Positions 19,765 through 27,649 of a DNA stretch of 31,019 bases are shown here, one piece after another. The notes under the pieces are model-generated. The model had not been told where the DNA came from. It saw nothing but the letters and a program-made list of their open reading frames with translations, and did no database searches. Each line of letters begins with the position of its first letter. Position 1 is the first letter of the stretch. Origin of the DNA: Tritrichomonas foetus (lineage: Eukaryota > Parabasalia > Tritrichomonadida > Tritrichomonadidae); NCBI GenBank assembly GCA_001839685.1, contig MLAK01000990.1, positions 9,531 through 40,549 on the forward strand, written 5' to 3'. The translations under genes were made by a program, and so were the position numbers.

Positions 19765-20835
19765 ATGTCTAAACAAGTTCGCTATGCAATCATCGGATTT
19801 GGTGGAATTTCTCAACAAAGACTAGCCCCAGAAGGCTTTGCTCTTGATCGCACTCGCTTTGAACCTTTGAAAAACGCAGTTCTCGTTGCAGCAACGTCTC
19901 ATTCGCCATCTCGCCAACAATTAGTCGAAAAATTAGGCCTCAAGTGGTATCCAACCGTCGATGACCTTCTCAAAAATGGAGATATCGATGCAGTTTTCAT
20001 CGCCACAAACAACGCAACACATTTCGAAATCGCCAAACAATGTATGGACGCCGGCAAGCACGTCATTTTGGAAAAGCCAATGACAACAACACTCAGTGAT
20101 GCAGAAGAGCTTGTCCGTCTTGCCGCCGAGAAAAAGCTCAGTTTGGCGATCGACCATATGATGGTATTCAACGCTTACAATATAAAAGTTCACGAAATGG
20201 TCAAAAATAAGGAAATCGGAAATGTTAATGATTCCTGCTTCCATATGGAATTCAATCTGGCCATTAATTCTAAAACGGTTTCTGAATGGCGATGCGCGTC
20301 TGAAGAAGATGTTGGTGGTCCGATTGGTGATCTTGCAAGTCATTGTTTCTATTCGGCTGAGTTTATTCTCGGATCGGTTGTTCGTCGAGTCTCCTGCATT
20401 TTTTATCCAAAAACAACTGAGTCAAAAGTGGAAGATGGCGCCTATATAAAATTTGAGATGGTAAATGGTCAGACTGGCAGTATTCGTGTTTCATTTAACG
20501 AGCCTCGTGGATGCTTCAAAGCAATCGTTTCCAACATGGGCTATGAAATTTACGGTGATGAGGGAGTCATTCGAACTTACGGAACACTTTTCCAACTCTC
20601 TGGCCATCCTGATGAACCACAAAATATTCGAATCGAAGTTGATCGTTTCAACAAACAGGAAAATGTGGCGCCTAAAGAGCCAATTGAAAACATCTATTCG
20701 GCTGTTGTTGTCAGACACGCAGATTCAATCATCAATGGAAATCCAATGACGGGTGAAGATGCGCTTCACAATTTCAAACTTCTTGTTGCATGCCGCAAAT
20801 CAGTCGCACAGTCTGGACAATTCGTCGAAGTATAA
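19765..20835 (+). CDS. Gfo/Idh/MocA-family NAD(P)-dependent oxidoreductase
   Basis: A 356-residue soluble oxidoreductase. The Rossmann fold starts at once (VRYAIIGFGGIS, residues 5-16). It is followed by FIATNNATHFEIAKQC, the family motif EKP (103-105, with K104 as the expected catalytic lysine) and GGPIGDLASH, whose D189 and H193 match the Asp-x3-His pair of inositol dehydrogenase. Position H+3, usually Asp, is Tyr here. Such enzymes oxidise sugars, inositols or related polyols; the substrate cannot be told. I start it at the ATG at 19765; the frame is open from a GTG at 19735, but initiator-like motifs fill that stretch. The base composition is clearly richer in G+C than the flanks and the family is mainly bacterial, so bacterial origin is possible. 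Highly expressed native genes could show the same codon use. Confidence 0.9.
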   Translation: MSKQVRYAIIGFGGISQQRLAPEGFALDRTRFEPLKNAVLVAATSHSPSRQQLVEKLGLKWYPTVDDLLKNGDIDAVFIATNNATHFEIAKQCMDAGKHVILEKPMTTTLSDAEELVRLAAEKKLSLAIDHMMVFNAYNIKVHEMVKNKEIGNVNDSCFHMEFNLAINSKTVSEWRCASEEDVGGPIGDLASHCFYSAEFILGSVVRRVSCIFYPKTTESKVEDGAYIKFEMVNGQTGSIRVSFNEPRGCFKAIVSNMGYEIYGDEGVIRTYGTLFQLSGHPDEPQNIRIEVDRFNKQENVAPKEPIENIYSAVVVRHADSIINGNPMTGEDALHNFKLLVACRKSVAQSGQFVEV

Positions 20836-21336
20836 ATTTTGAATAATAAATTTAATTTAATAAAATATAAACGAGTTTTCAAATCTAACATTTTTATCAA
20901 TAAATATATGAATAAATTGAAGAATATCAATCAGCGTACGAGATAATTTCCTCAATTTATTGTAAAACTCGAATTATAAATTAGTCTTCATAATATTGCC
21001 TGTCTTAAATGTTTATACTAAGTTGAATTCAAAGACATCTTCCTAATTATCGAATATACTTTTCAAGATATTATGTCGATTTGTTAAATTATCTAAGATT
21101 GTATAAATCGCTCAAGATTCAAGACTTGATGTGAAAGCAAAATTGAACTTTTTTCCTAGTCATATGGCAACATTAATTTTAATCAAACATTGAAAACCAA
21201 AAGCACAACCATTGAGAAAATCCAATCCAATCAATCTAAATAAAAAATTTAAACATTCATTGATATATAATAAATATAAAAAGATTAAATAAAAACAATC
21301 AAAAAATATATAAAATGTTACATATTCATACATAAG
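20836..21336. other. Convergent intergenic region
   Basis: The 3' flanks of the oxidoreductase (+) and the CK1 gene (-). Very AT-rich. The oxidoreductase stop reads TAAA, overlapping the UAAA polyadenylation signal known in trichomonads. No ORF or RNA gene is seen. Confidence 0.55.
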
Positions 21337-22722
21337 TTATCTTGGGCTCCTTTTTGGCTGTGGCAACGCTGTTGTTGGCTTTGGCTTTCCTATTCCAATT
21401 GATCTCTGTCCATGTTTTGAATGAGTTGTTGCCCTCAAGTGACTCGATGATCCAGTCCTCATTGGCAGCGGTAAAGCCGACTTTTTCTGATTGGTGGAAA
21501 TTTTTGGCACTGGTGGGCGAGGTGACATTGAACTCTTTGTATCAGGTGTAGATTCACTTATGTTTGTTTTCGATGTATCAGCCAGCCTAATTGCGTGTGG
21601 ATGATTCGGTGACAAATTAGAATTTTGAAGATCAGCATCAATTTCGTCAGTGGAAGCCCCCACCTCAGGTGCCTTGACGGAGTGCTGAGCAACTTTAGAC
21701 ATATTCGCTTCATGCCTTGAATGTGCAGCACTTGTATTTCCAGCATGTGGTGAAATAGGTGACATCTGAGCATTATTACTGTTAACTTGATTATTACCGC
21801 TATTAATTTGACCAGATAGTTGACAAGTAAATCTTCGAGAAACAAAAGGAACCCAGTCGTATTGATAATCATAAGCATAACCTTCACGTATAAGAAGCTC
21901 ACGAAACATATTTCGATATCCGGAGTAGTCTGGCTCTTCGGCAAAATCCAAATTTCTCACTTTTGTTAAAAATTCACGAAATTCAACAGGCAGACCTCGA
22001 CATAAATCCAGTATTGGCGTGCCTGCCTTCACGTCTCTGATTCTGTCATATTTTTGTTTCCTGTCTTTGGCATCCAGGCCCATCCATGGAAGGGACCCCT
22101 TCAAAAAGTAAAGTAAACAATACGCAAGAGATTCCAAATCGTCTCGTCGTGATTGTTCGTAGCCTTTCAGTGCGTTAATTGAGGCATATCTAGCTGTTCC
22201 AGTGAGAGACTTACCTGTTGCATATTTCATGTGATCTAATGTTCTTGGATCTCGATATTTTTTGGAGAGTCCAAAATCAATGATGAAAATTTGAGAACTT
22301 TTTTCGCTGCTCCCTATCAAAAAGTTGTCGGGTTTAACATCACGGTGAATGAATGACTTGTGGTGGATGTATTGAAGGGCTGCAATGCACTGGTCAGCGA
22401 TCATTAGGACCGTCTTCAGGGTGAACTGTTGGTGGCACAACTGGAAGAGGTCTTCTAAAGATTTGCCGAGATAATCGATAACCATGACATTGTAATTCGC
22501 CTCCGTGCCGAACCAGTGAAGCCGGGGAACGCATATACCTCCAGCGAAAAGGAGGTAAAGCTTGGATTCGTAAAGAAGCTGCGGTGCTCGAGATCTGACT
22601 TGCTCTAATTTAATTGCGACTTGCTCGTGTAATTGAATGTCTTCTCCGAGATAAACTTCGCCAAAACTGCCTGCGCCGATACGTCTACGAAGATGATAAT
22701 GTCCGCCAACAACAATTTCCAT
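21337..22722 (-). CDS. Casein kinase 1 family Ser/Thr protein kinase
   Basis: A 461-residue CK1 kinase. The catalytic domain occupies about residues 9-280: the glycine loop GAGSFG (16-21), the ATP-binding lysine K38 in VAIKLE, MVIDYLGKSLEDLF, the catalytic loop HRDVKPDN (126-133) and DFG (149-151). CK1-specific signatures follow, LTGTARYASINALKGYEQSR then RDDLESLAYCLLYFLKG, where SIN replaces the APE motif. All catalytic residues are present, so it should be active. CK1 enzymes phosphorylate acidic or pre-phosphorylated substrates in many pathways. The C-terminal 160 residues are Ser/Asn/Pro/Lys-rich and probably disordered, as in CK1 delta/epsilon-type tails that control activity. The base composition is less AT-rich than the surroundings, hinting at good expression. 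CK1 is expanded in trichomonads, so the exact orthologue is uncertain. Confidence 0.95.
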   Translation of the reverse strand: MEIVVGGHYHLRRRIGAGSFGEVYLGEDIQLHEQVAIKLEQVRSRAPQLLYESKLYLLFAGGICVPRLHWFGTEANYNVMVIDYLGKSLEDLFQLCHQQFTLKTVLMIADQCIAALQYIHHKSFIHRDVKPDNFLIGSSEKSSQIFIIDFGLSKKYRDPRTLDHMKYATGKSLTGTARYASINALKGYEQSRRDDLESLAYCLLYFLKGSLPWMGLDAKDRKQKYDRIRDVKAGTPILDLCRGLPVEFREFLTKVRNLDFAEEPDYSGYRNMFRELLIREGYAYDYQYDWVPFVSRRFTCQLSGQINSGNNQVNSNNAQMSPISPHAGNTSAAHSRHEANMSKVAQHSVKAPEVGASTDEIDADLQNSNLSPNHPHAIRLADTSKTNISESTPDTKSSMSPRPPVPKISTNQKKSALPLPMRTGSSSHLRATTHSKHGQRSIGIGKPKPTTALPQPKRSPR

Positions 22723-23819
22723 ATTTTTGATTTTGAACTTTTTAAGAAAAATATTTCATTTTTTTGATATCACTTATCACTTTTTATGACAAACATAACT
22801 TTTTGGCTAATTATTTGATTTAATAATCACAAAAAGTTGTGAATAAATCAATTTTGATCAAGAATGAAATGCCATCAATGGAGCTTTTGAACAATTCTTG
22901 AGATGTTTTATGAATGAATTGTGACATTCTACACGCTATAATAAGGACATTAATGTTATTCGAAGTTATTTTATAAAGTCGATTATTATAAAAATGGAAA
23001 ACAATATTGTACAACACATTGGATAATCACAATTAAATTATTTTTCAATAATAGATATAGAAGAAATATCTAAATGCGTGTTCTTGTAGCTTGTAAAGAA
23101 AATCATTTTTTTGGTTCGAAATTTCTATGTTATTCTCTCTTTTCTCTTTTGTGCTGAATTAAAATGCACTTATATTGGATTTTTCAATATAATTTATATT
23201 GTCGATTTTCTTCTGAGTGATTCCGAAAATGAATTTGGGAAATAACTTTGAAAATTTCCTGCATTACGACATGATATAAGATATATAGTCATTACTATGA
23301 AATAAAATTATATTTGGTGTGTAAAACCTTTTTTAGGATCATTTTCATGGATTCACTAAAAAACCGAAAATTCGATGAAGGCTTCAAGAAAACCTATTTA
23401 CTTATTTTATTTTTCTCAAGTTATTCTCATTAATAAAATAAATGTTTTCGAAAAAAATTATCATATCAGATATTTATTTTTACTTTTTAGTAGGGATTCC
23501 ATACTAGGGAAGTTTCTTTTTGAAGTTTAAGTTTCATCTCTTCTATTTTGATAATTTACGCAGATACTGAAATTTATATTTTCTGCAATAAGCAAAGATA
23601 AAAACATTCGATAAAGTTTTCTTGATTATTCTCACATTTACCAATTTCTGTAAATTATCATATCGCTTGCAATTCTTGTTCTCCAATAGAATCTATTTTA
23701 TATATGGAAAATCACCAAAAAACAAAAGCTTTTGTTAAAACGAGAATGTGAATGATTTTTATCAAATTTTGAGATTTCAAAATCATTTTTTGATGGTCTG
23801 AAGTGCGATCGACAATAAA
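22723..23819. other. Intergenic region
   Basis: It begins with the upstream region of the CK1 gene. A plus reading frame from about 22940 to 23250 is unusually open, with two stops, but has no recognisable motif. The antisense 65-codon frame at 22820-23017 is also featureless. No gene is called. Confidence 0.5.
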
Positions 23820-24035
23820 TATAATGAATTTTGATGTTTGATCATCTTGATTTATTTCTCTTGGATCGAATCATTAAAAACTGCTTTACATTGGCTGCTA
23901 GATCCTTTTTAGAAATTGCGAATATTTTGATTTGGCTGTGAGTCAAGGAAATCGTGATGTGAATGACATTTTTTAGTTGATTGAATTATGGGGAAAAACT
24001 CAGAATTATTTAAAGCACTACTGAATCTTTTGTGA
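23820..24035 (+). pseudogene. Ankyrin-repeat gene remnant
   Basis: KTALHW is encoded at 23877-23894. After a one-base frame change AARSFLEIANILIWL follows at 23894-23938, ending at a TGA (23939). Joined in sense they form a textbook ankyrin repeat core (TALHWAA, then LEIANIL). Further weak pieces (GNRDVNDIF; LWGKTQNYL) follow in a third frame to about 24030. Stops and frame changes mean it is dead. Ankyrin genes are hugely expanded in trichomonads, so debris of this kind is expected. Confidence 0.55.
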
Positions 24036-24372
24036 ATATGCGGTTCAAAATTTGAAATATCTCGGTTTGCTTTTCAATGTATATAATAGAAAATAGTATT
24101 TAATTTTACATCGGTAATATCTCCATTGTTGTTCGTCTTAATGATAAGTCAAGATAATTTTCTATTTACATGTGTATTTTAACCTTAATACCATGAAAAC
24201 AAATATTTAAAACTCTTTAACTATTGAGAAAATTTAATAAATTCTATTGAGCAGTGATTCAATGCCGAATGAATTTTCATAAAAAGCTCTGCCTTTTCTC
24301 AAAAAGTTTGAATTGGGGATTGATTGAAAAATCCCAACTATACAAAAAAAATTTTCTTTCCCATTTTTCGTT
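24036..24372. other. Region upstream of the Rab-like gene
   Basis: AT-rich. It contains no ATG in any frame between 24272 and 24372, and no GTAYGT 5' splice site or ACTAACACACAG-type 3' splice element of the trichomonad consensus. An ATG at 24269 opens a frame that ends at a TGA (24374-24376) across the start of the GTPase. Confidence 0.55.
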
Positions 24373-25263
24373 TTGAAGCACAAAGTCGTACTCATTGGCG
24401 ACTCTCTAGTCGGAAAGACATCCATCATGCACCGTCTAACACGCGATATGTTTCTTCCATCATGCACTTCTACAGTCGGAACAGGATGTGGCACATGGGC
24501 AGCGAAAATCGATGCAACCAACGAACTAAACCTACAGATTTGGGATACGGCCGGGAAAGAACGATACAGATCGCTTGGGGGAATTTTTTACCAAAACGCA
24601 GAAGCAGCAATCGTCGTCTATTCGAAGGATGATAAAGGATCAGCGAAAAATGTGAAATCATGGGTGACTCAATTTCGATCGGTTGTTGGAACAGAGCCAT
24701 ATATTGCAATTGTCGCAAACAAAATTGATATCGATTATGAATCGCAAATAAATCTTGATGAGAAAAAATACTATATGAATTGTGATGTGAAAAAATCTGA
24801 TTCCGAAAAAGTTAATGGAAATGAATTAATGAGCACATCAATTTTTCATAGCACAGATAGCAATATTTATGATAGTAGTATATACAGTAGCTACAACAGC
24901 TATTATAGTAATAGCAGCAGTAATAATGATAGAAAAATAAATCATCGTCATAGATTTTCACCATCAAATAATAATTCGAACTATTCATCGAAAAGTGAAG
25001 AGAATCTTGAAAATGCATGTGATGGTAAATGTGATGATTGTCTTGGTGATGATATCTATAATGAAGTGTCACACTGGGCAAAACAAAGAGGATTTTTTTA
25101 CGTTGAAACATCTGCAAAAACAGGTCAAGGTGTGAGAGAACTTTTTCAATGCGTGGCAAGAGCGATCTATGAAAAAATGGAAGATCCATCTCGCTTTATT
25201 CTTCCACCTGCTTCTGCAGTGAGAGTAGATTCTGGTTCAAACAAAATAGGAATGTGTTGTTAG
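24373..25263 (+). CDS. Rab-like small GTPase with about 100-residue insertion
   Basis: The frame encodes a Rab/Ras-like GTPase. The G1 P-loop is GDSLVGKTS (9-17), the switch I Thr sits in STVG (33-36), G3 is WDTAGKE (57-63), G4 is NKID (116-119) and G5 is ETSAK (245-249). The end is a Rab-type double cysteine (KIGMCC) for geranylgeranylation. Two features are odd. The catalytic Gln of G3 is Lys (K62), which should lower intrinsic hydrolysis. And 131 residues separate G4 and G5, where about 30 are normal; the extra part (roughly 124-228, nt 24742-25056) is Ser/Asn/Tyr-rich with a Cys cluster (CDGKCDDC). The start is unclear: position 24373 is TTG, no ATG lies in frame back to the stop at 24325, and the first in-frame ATG (24427) falls after the P-loop. 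A spliced first exon, a non-AUG start, or loss of the start are all possible. Confidence 0.8.
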   Translation: MKHKVVLIGDSLVGKTSIMHRLTRDMFLPSCTSTVGTGCGTWAAKIDATNELNLQIWDTAGKERYRSLGGIFYQNAEAAIVVYSKDDKGSAKNVKSWVTQFRSVVGTEPYIAIVANKIDIDYESQINLDEKKYYMNCDVKKSDSEKVNGNELMSTSIFHSTDSNIYDSSIYSSYNSYYSNSSSNNDRKINHRHRFSPSNNNSNYSSKSEENLENACDGKCDDCLGDDIYNEVSHWAKQRGFFYVETSAKTGQGVRELFQCVARAIYEKMEDPSRFILPPASAVRVDSGSNKIGMCC

Positions 25264-25512
25264 TTATTTTATTTTATCTAAAAATCGGATTTATTTACAA
25301 TATTATTTCTATTTTACAATTTTTAGCTTTGTTTTATATATCAACATAAATGTGATATTTAATGCTAAGTGTTTCAATCAATCCAAGGAAATGTCAGAAA
25401 GAATGACGAATGAAACAGTTGAAAAATTGAAAAAATAAAATGATGCTTTTTGTGACGCTAGTTACTTACTTTATAACTTGGGTTCAATCGCAATCTCAAA
25501 TTGATAGGAACT
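25264..25512. other. Intergenic region
   Basis: The 3' flank of the Rab-like gene, AT-rich up to about 25440 and then clearly richer in G+C. GGTTCAATC at 25481-25489 resembles a tRNA T-loop, but no matching stem or acceptor arm can be formed. No RNA gene is called. Confidence 0.5.
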
Positions 25513-25517
25513 TCACT
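25513..25517 (+). promoter_or_regulatory. Initiator-like TCACT
   Basis: TCACT lies 17 nt before the ATG at 25535, matching the consensus and the distance seen at other genes in the window. Confidence 0.3.
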
Positions 25518-25534
25518 CGGAATGAAATAATCCA

Positions 25535-25762
25535 ATGACGCTCCTATTAATTAGCGACCATTTAAGCTGCCTGCAATGATTCAAGTTAGCACAATGGAAG
25601 AAGAGAGACATTACTGCCGCCCATTACACGAAAATTATGAATGAATCCAAACCAAATGATATTATGCAACTGTCATTTCGTACATATCCGCGAAATGGAG
25701 TTTTTGATGATTTGTTCATGCGGGAAACATGCAGAACCATCAAGCCTACTTTTTTATCATAA
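25535..25762 (+). pseudogene. Small ORF interrupted by one in-frame TGA, family unknown
   Basis: The ATG at 25535 gives MTLLLISDHLSCLQ, then TGA (25577-25579). The same frame continues FKLAQWKKRDITAAHYTKIM, NESKPNDIMQLSFRTYPRNG and VFDDLFMRETCRTIKPTFLS to TAA at 25760-25762. The composition is balanced and the G+C is higher than in the flanks, so this looks like genuine coding sequence. An initiator-like TCACT precedes it. The stop lies inside the left arm of the hairpin at 25748-25809. I do not recognise the protein. It is either a young pseudogene, a gene with a sequencing error, or a fragment of a larger decayed gene. An overlapping ATG frame at 25641-25889 (82 codons, with CNCH and CSCGKH) is the competing reading. 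Confidence 0.4.
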
Positions 25763-25809
25763 AAATAATCACACCCCAATTTACTTAGCTATTTTTATGA
25801 TAAAAAAGT
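25748..25809. repeat. 20-bp perfect inverted repeat (hairpin)
   Basis: ACTTTTTTATCATAAAAATA at 25748-25767 is the exact reverse complement of 25790-25809, with a 22-nt loop. It overlaps the stop of the small ORF ending at 25762. The perfect 20-bp pairing is unlikely by chance, even at this base composition. Confidence 0.88.
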
Positions 25810-26143
25810 CACATTTTTATACAATCCCTCAAAAAGTTCTGCCCAAAAAAAGTAAGACCTTTGAATTAACTACTAAAAGGCATGAATAATTTGAGATCGG
25901 GAAACTTTTTAAAAGAAAAAATAACAAACTTTGTTGGTTTACTCAGAAATGGTTGTAAATTCCAAAAAATGATTATTAACTTTTTAAGATTATGTGAACA
26001 ACAATGAATTGAAATTCTTGTTTACTTTCAAAATAAGATTTTGTTCGATGTAAAGTTGAGAATATTGAATGAATATGAATCATTGAATCATTCAATTTCA
26101 TTAAAATTCAGAAAAAAACCAAAAAAATTCTGTGAATCTTAAA
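25810..26143. other. Intergenic region upstream of the TLDc gene
   Basis: AT-rich spacer. A TCATT at 26098-26102, about 42 nt before the ATG, is the nearest initiator-like motif. Nothing else is seen. Confidence 0.45.
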
Positions 26144-27328
26144 ATGATTGACAATGCACTAAATATGAGCCTAGTCGAAGGCCACGCGAACGAATACATT
26201 GTCAACGAAAACGAAACTCTTGATGACATCGCAATGAAATTGAATTTATCGCCATCGAGACTTCAAATCATTAATGCGTTATATCCGCCATCAGTCAAGC
26301 CCGGCGACATTTTGAAAACAGAAGATCCGCTAGAAATGACAAAATGCCAGCATCAGATTTTTGTTATCCTTTCATCCAATAATATCGAACTTCCAGGAAT
26401 TATCACTTTTTACCCAGATTCTTTTGTTTATGAGCAACGGCAATTAAGTTTGGACTACAAAAAAGTTGTTTTATCAATTAACATTATCAGCGTCATTAGC
26501 TGCAATATTGTTCCCCATCCGAAGCTTCCATATGAACTAAGTGAATCACCATCAGAAGCAGCAATCTTAATATTGTGCTATTTGGCTGATCCAATTGATT
26601 CAAATTCAGTTGAAGCCATTTCTTTTGTTGCAACTCGTGCGGAATTGAATGTATTGAAATACCACATTTTGCATCGATCATCAAGTAAACAAAAAGCTAT
26701 ACATTTTTCGAAAACGCCAAGATCTGTTCAGGCTGCGAAAGAAAAAGAACTTGAATTACAAGAAATTAATAAATTACCATCGAAACTCAGAAAATCGCTT
26801 CCCAATTTTTCAAGGCTTTTTCAGCTTTATGGTGAATCAAAAATAATTGATAAAATTGATTTGGTTGAATTAAGAAAAGCCCTTCCTTTTCGAATGAGAA
26901 GTTACTCATGGAATCTCATTTTTTCTTTGTCTATTGACGGTTCAAGTTTCAATGGTATTTTTAATGCGACAAAATATGTTCGATCTTGTTTAATGATTAT
27001 AAAAACCGAGAAAAATGAAAAACTGGGAGCGTTTCTACCAAATGGATTAAAATATTCTTCTAGAGCATATGGAACTGGTGAAATGTTTGTGTTTACATTT
27101 AATCCAACAATGACAATTTACAAATGGAGCCAGAAAAACACCAGTTTTATTTCAGCAACAATGTCAGAAATAATGATTGGTGGTGGTGGTGGATCAGCAA
27201 TCTGGCTTGATGACAGACTGCTGAAAGGTATTTCAGAAAAGTGTCCAACATTTGATTCGCCGCCACTTGTATCAGGATCAAAATTTGTTATTGAAGAAAT
27301 TGAAATATGGGATATTTGCTTTAAGTGA
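26144..27328 (+). CDS. LysM-GRAM-TLDc protein (OXR1/NCOA7 type)
   Basis: A 394-residue protein with the domain order of OXR1/NCOA7. A LysM domain is at about 17-61 (EYIVNENETLDDIAMKL, then INALYPPSVKPGDIL). A GRAM/PH-like domain is at about 75-185 (GIITFYPDSFVYEQRQL). A TLDc domain runs from about 230 to the end: LRKALPFRMRSYSWNLIFSL, then GAFLPNGLKYSSRAYGTGEM, then the glycine run GGGGGSAIWLD from 346, then the closing FVIEEIEIWDI. TLDc proteins protect against oxidative stress and bind and regulate the V-ATPase of endolysosomes. I chose the ATG at 26144; the frame is open four codons further to a GTG. Nothing is missing, so it should be functional. Confidence 0.9.
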   Translation: MIDNALNMSLVEGHANEYIVNENETLDDIAMKLNLSPSRLQIINALYPPSVKPGDILKTEDPLEMTKCQHQIFVILSSNNIELPGIITFYPDSFVYEQRQLSLDYKKVVLSINIISVISCNIVPHPKLPYELSESPSEAAILILCYLADPIDSNSVEAISFVATRAELNVLKYHILHRSSSKQKAIHFSKTPRSVQAAKEKELELQEINKLPSKLRKSLPNFSRLFQLYGESKIIDKIDLVELRKALPFRMRSYSWNLIFSLSIDGSSFNGIFNATKYVRSCLMIIKTEKNEKLGAFLPNGLKYSSRAYGTGEMFVFTFNPTMTIYKWSQKNTSFISATMSEIMIGGGGGSAIWLDDRLLKGISEKCPTFDSPPLVSGSKFVIEEIEIWDICFK

Positions 27329-27649
27329 GCCCTAAAGTGTAATATTGTTTTTTAAATATAGTTTTATTCGATAATATTTCTTTATTTTGGGTTAGTTCAT
27401 GACTTGTATTTCATGTTTTTAGCAATTATATTATTGACACGAAAATTATGTTTAGAGTAAAACTTTTAAGGCATAAAACTTTGAGCTATAATACTTTTCA
27501 TCTTTATAATGACACTTGTAACCTGTTAATAGAGTTTTTTTTTATGATATACTTTCTATTATACTATATCAAATGAAATCAAAAATAGAAACAAATAAAA
27601 TAGATAAATCAAAAATCGATCATCATTTCCTATGAAATCTATAAATTAT
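27329..27649. other. Convergent intergenic region
   Basis: The 3' flanks of the TLDc gene (+) and the DHHC-like gene (-). AT-rich, with a near direct repeat of AAATCAAAAAT around 27573-27617. No gene is seen. Confidence 0.5.

Noticed and set aside
24269..24376. Upstream ATG frame as an N-terminal extension of the Rab-like protein
   Set aside because: It needs a frameshift at the junction and would add 34 residues unlike any Rab N-terminus.
25441..25520. tRNA-like T-loop GGTTCAATC
   Set aside because: The flanking bases cannot form the 5-bp T stem, and no acceptor or anticodon arms are found.
25641..25889. 82-codon ATG ORF with CNCH and CSCGKH words
   Set aside because: It overlaps a better-looking frame, runs through both arms of a hairpin, and shows no known zinc-finger spacing. 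Kept only as a competing reading.
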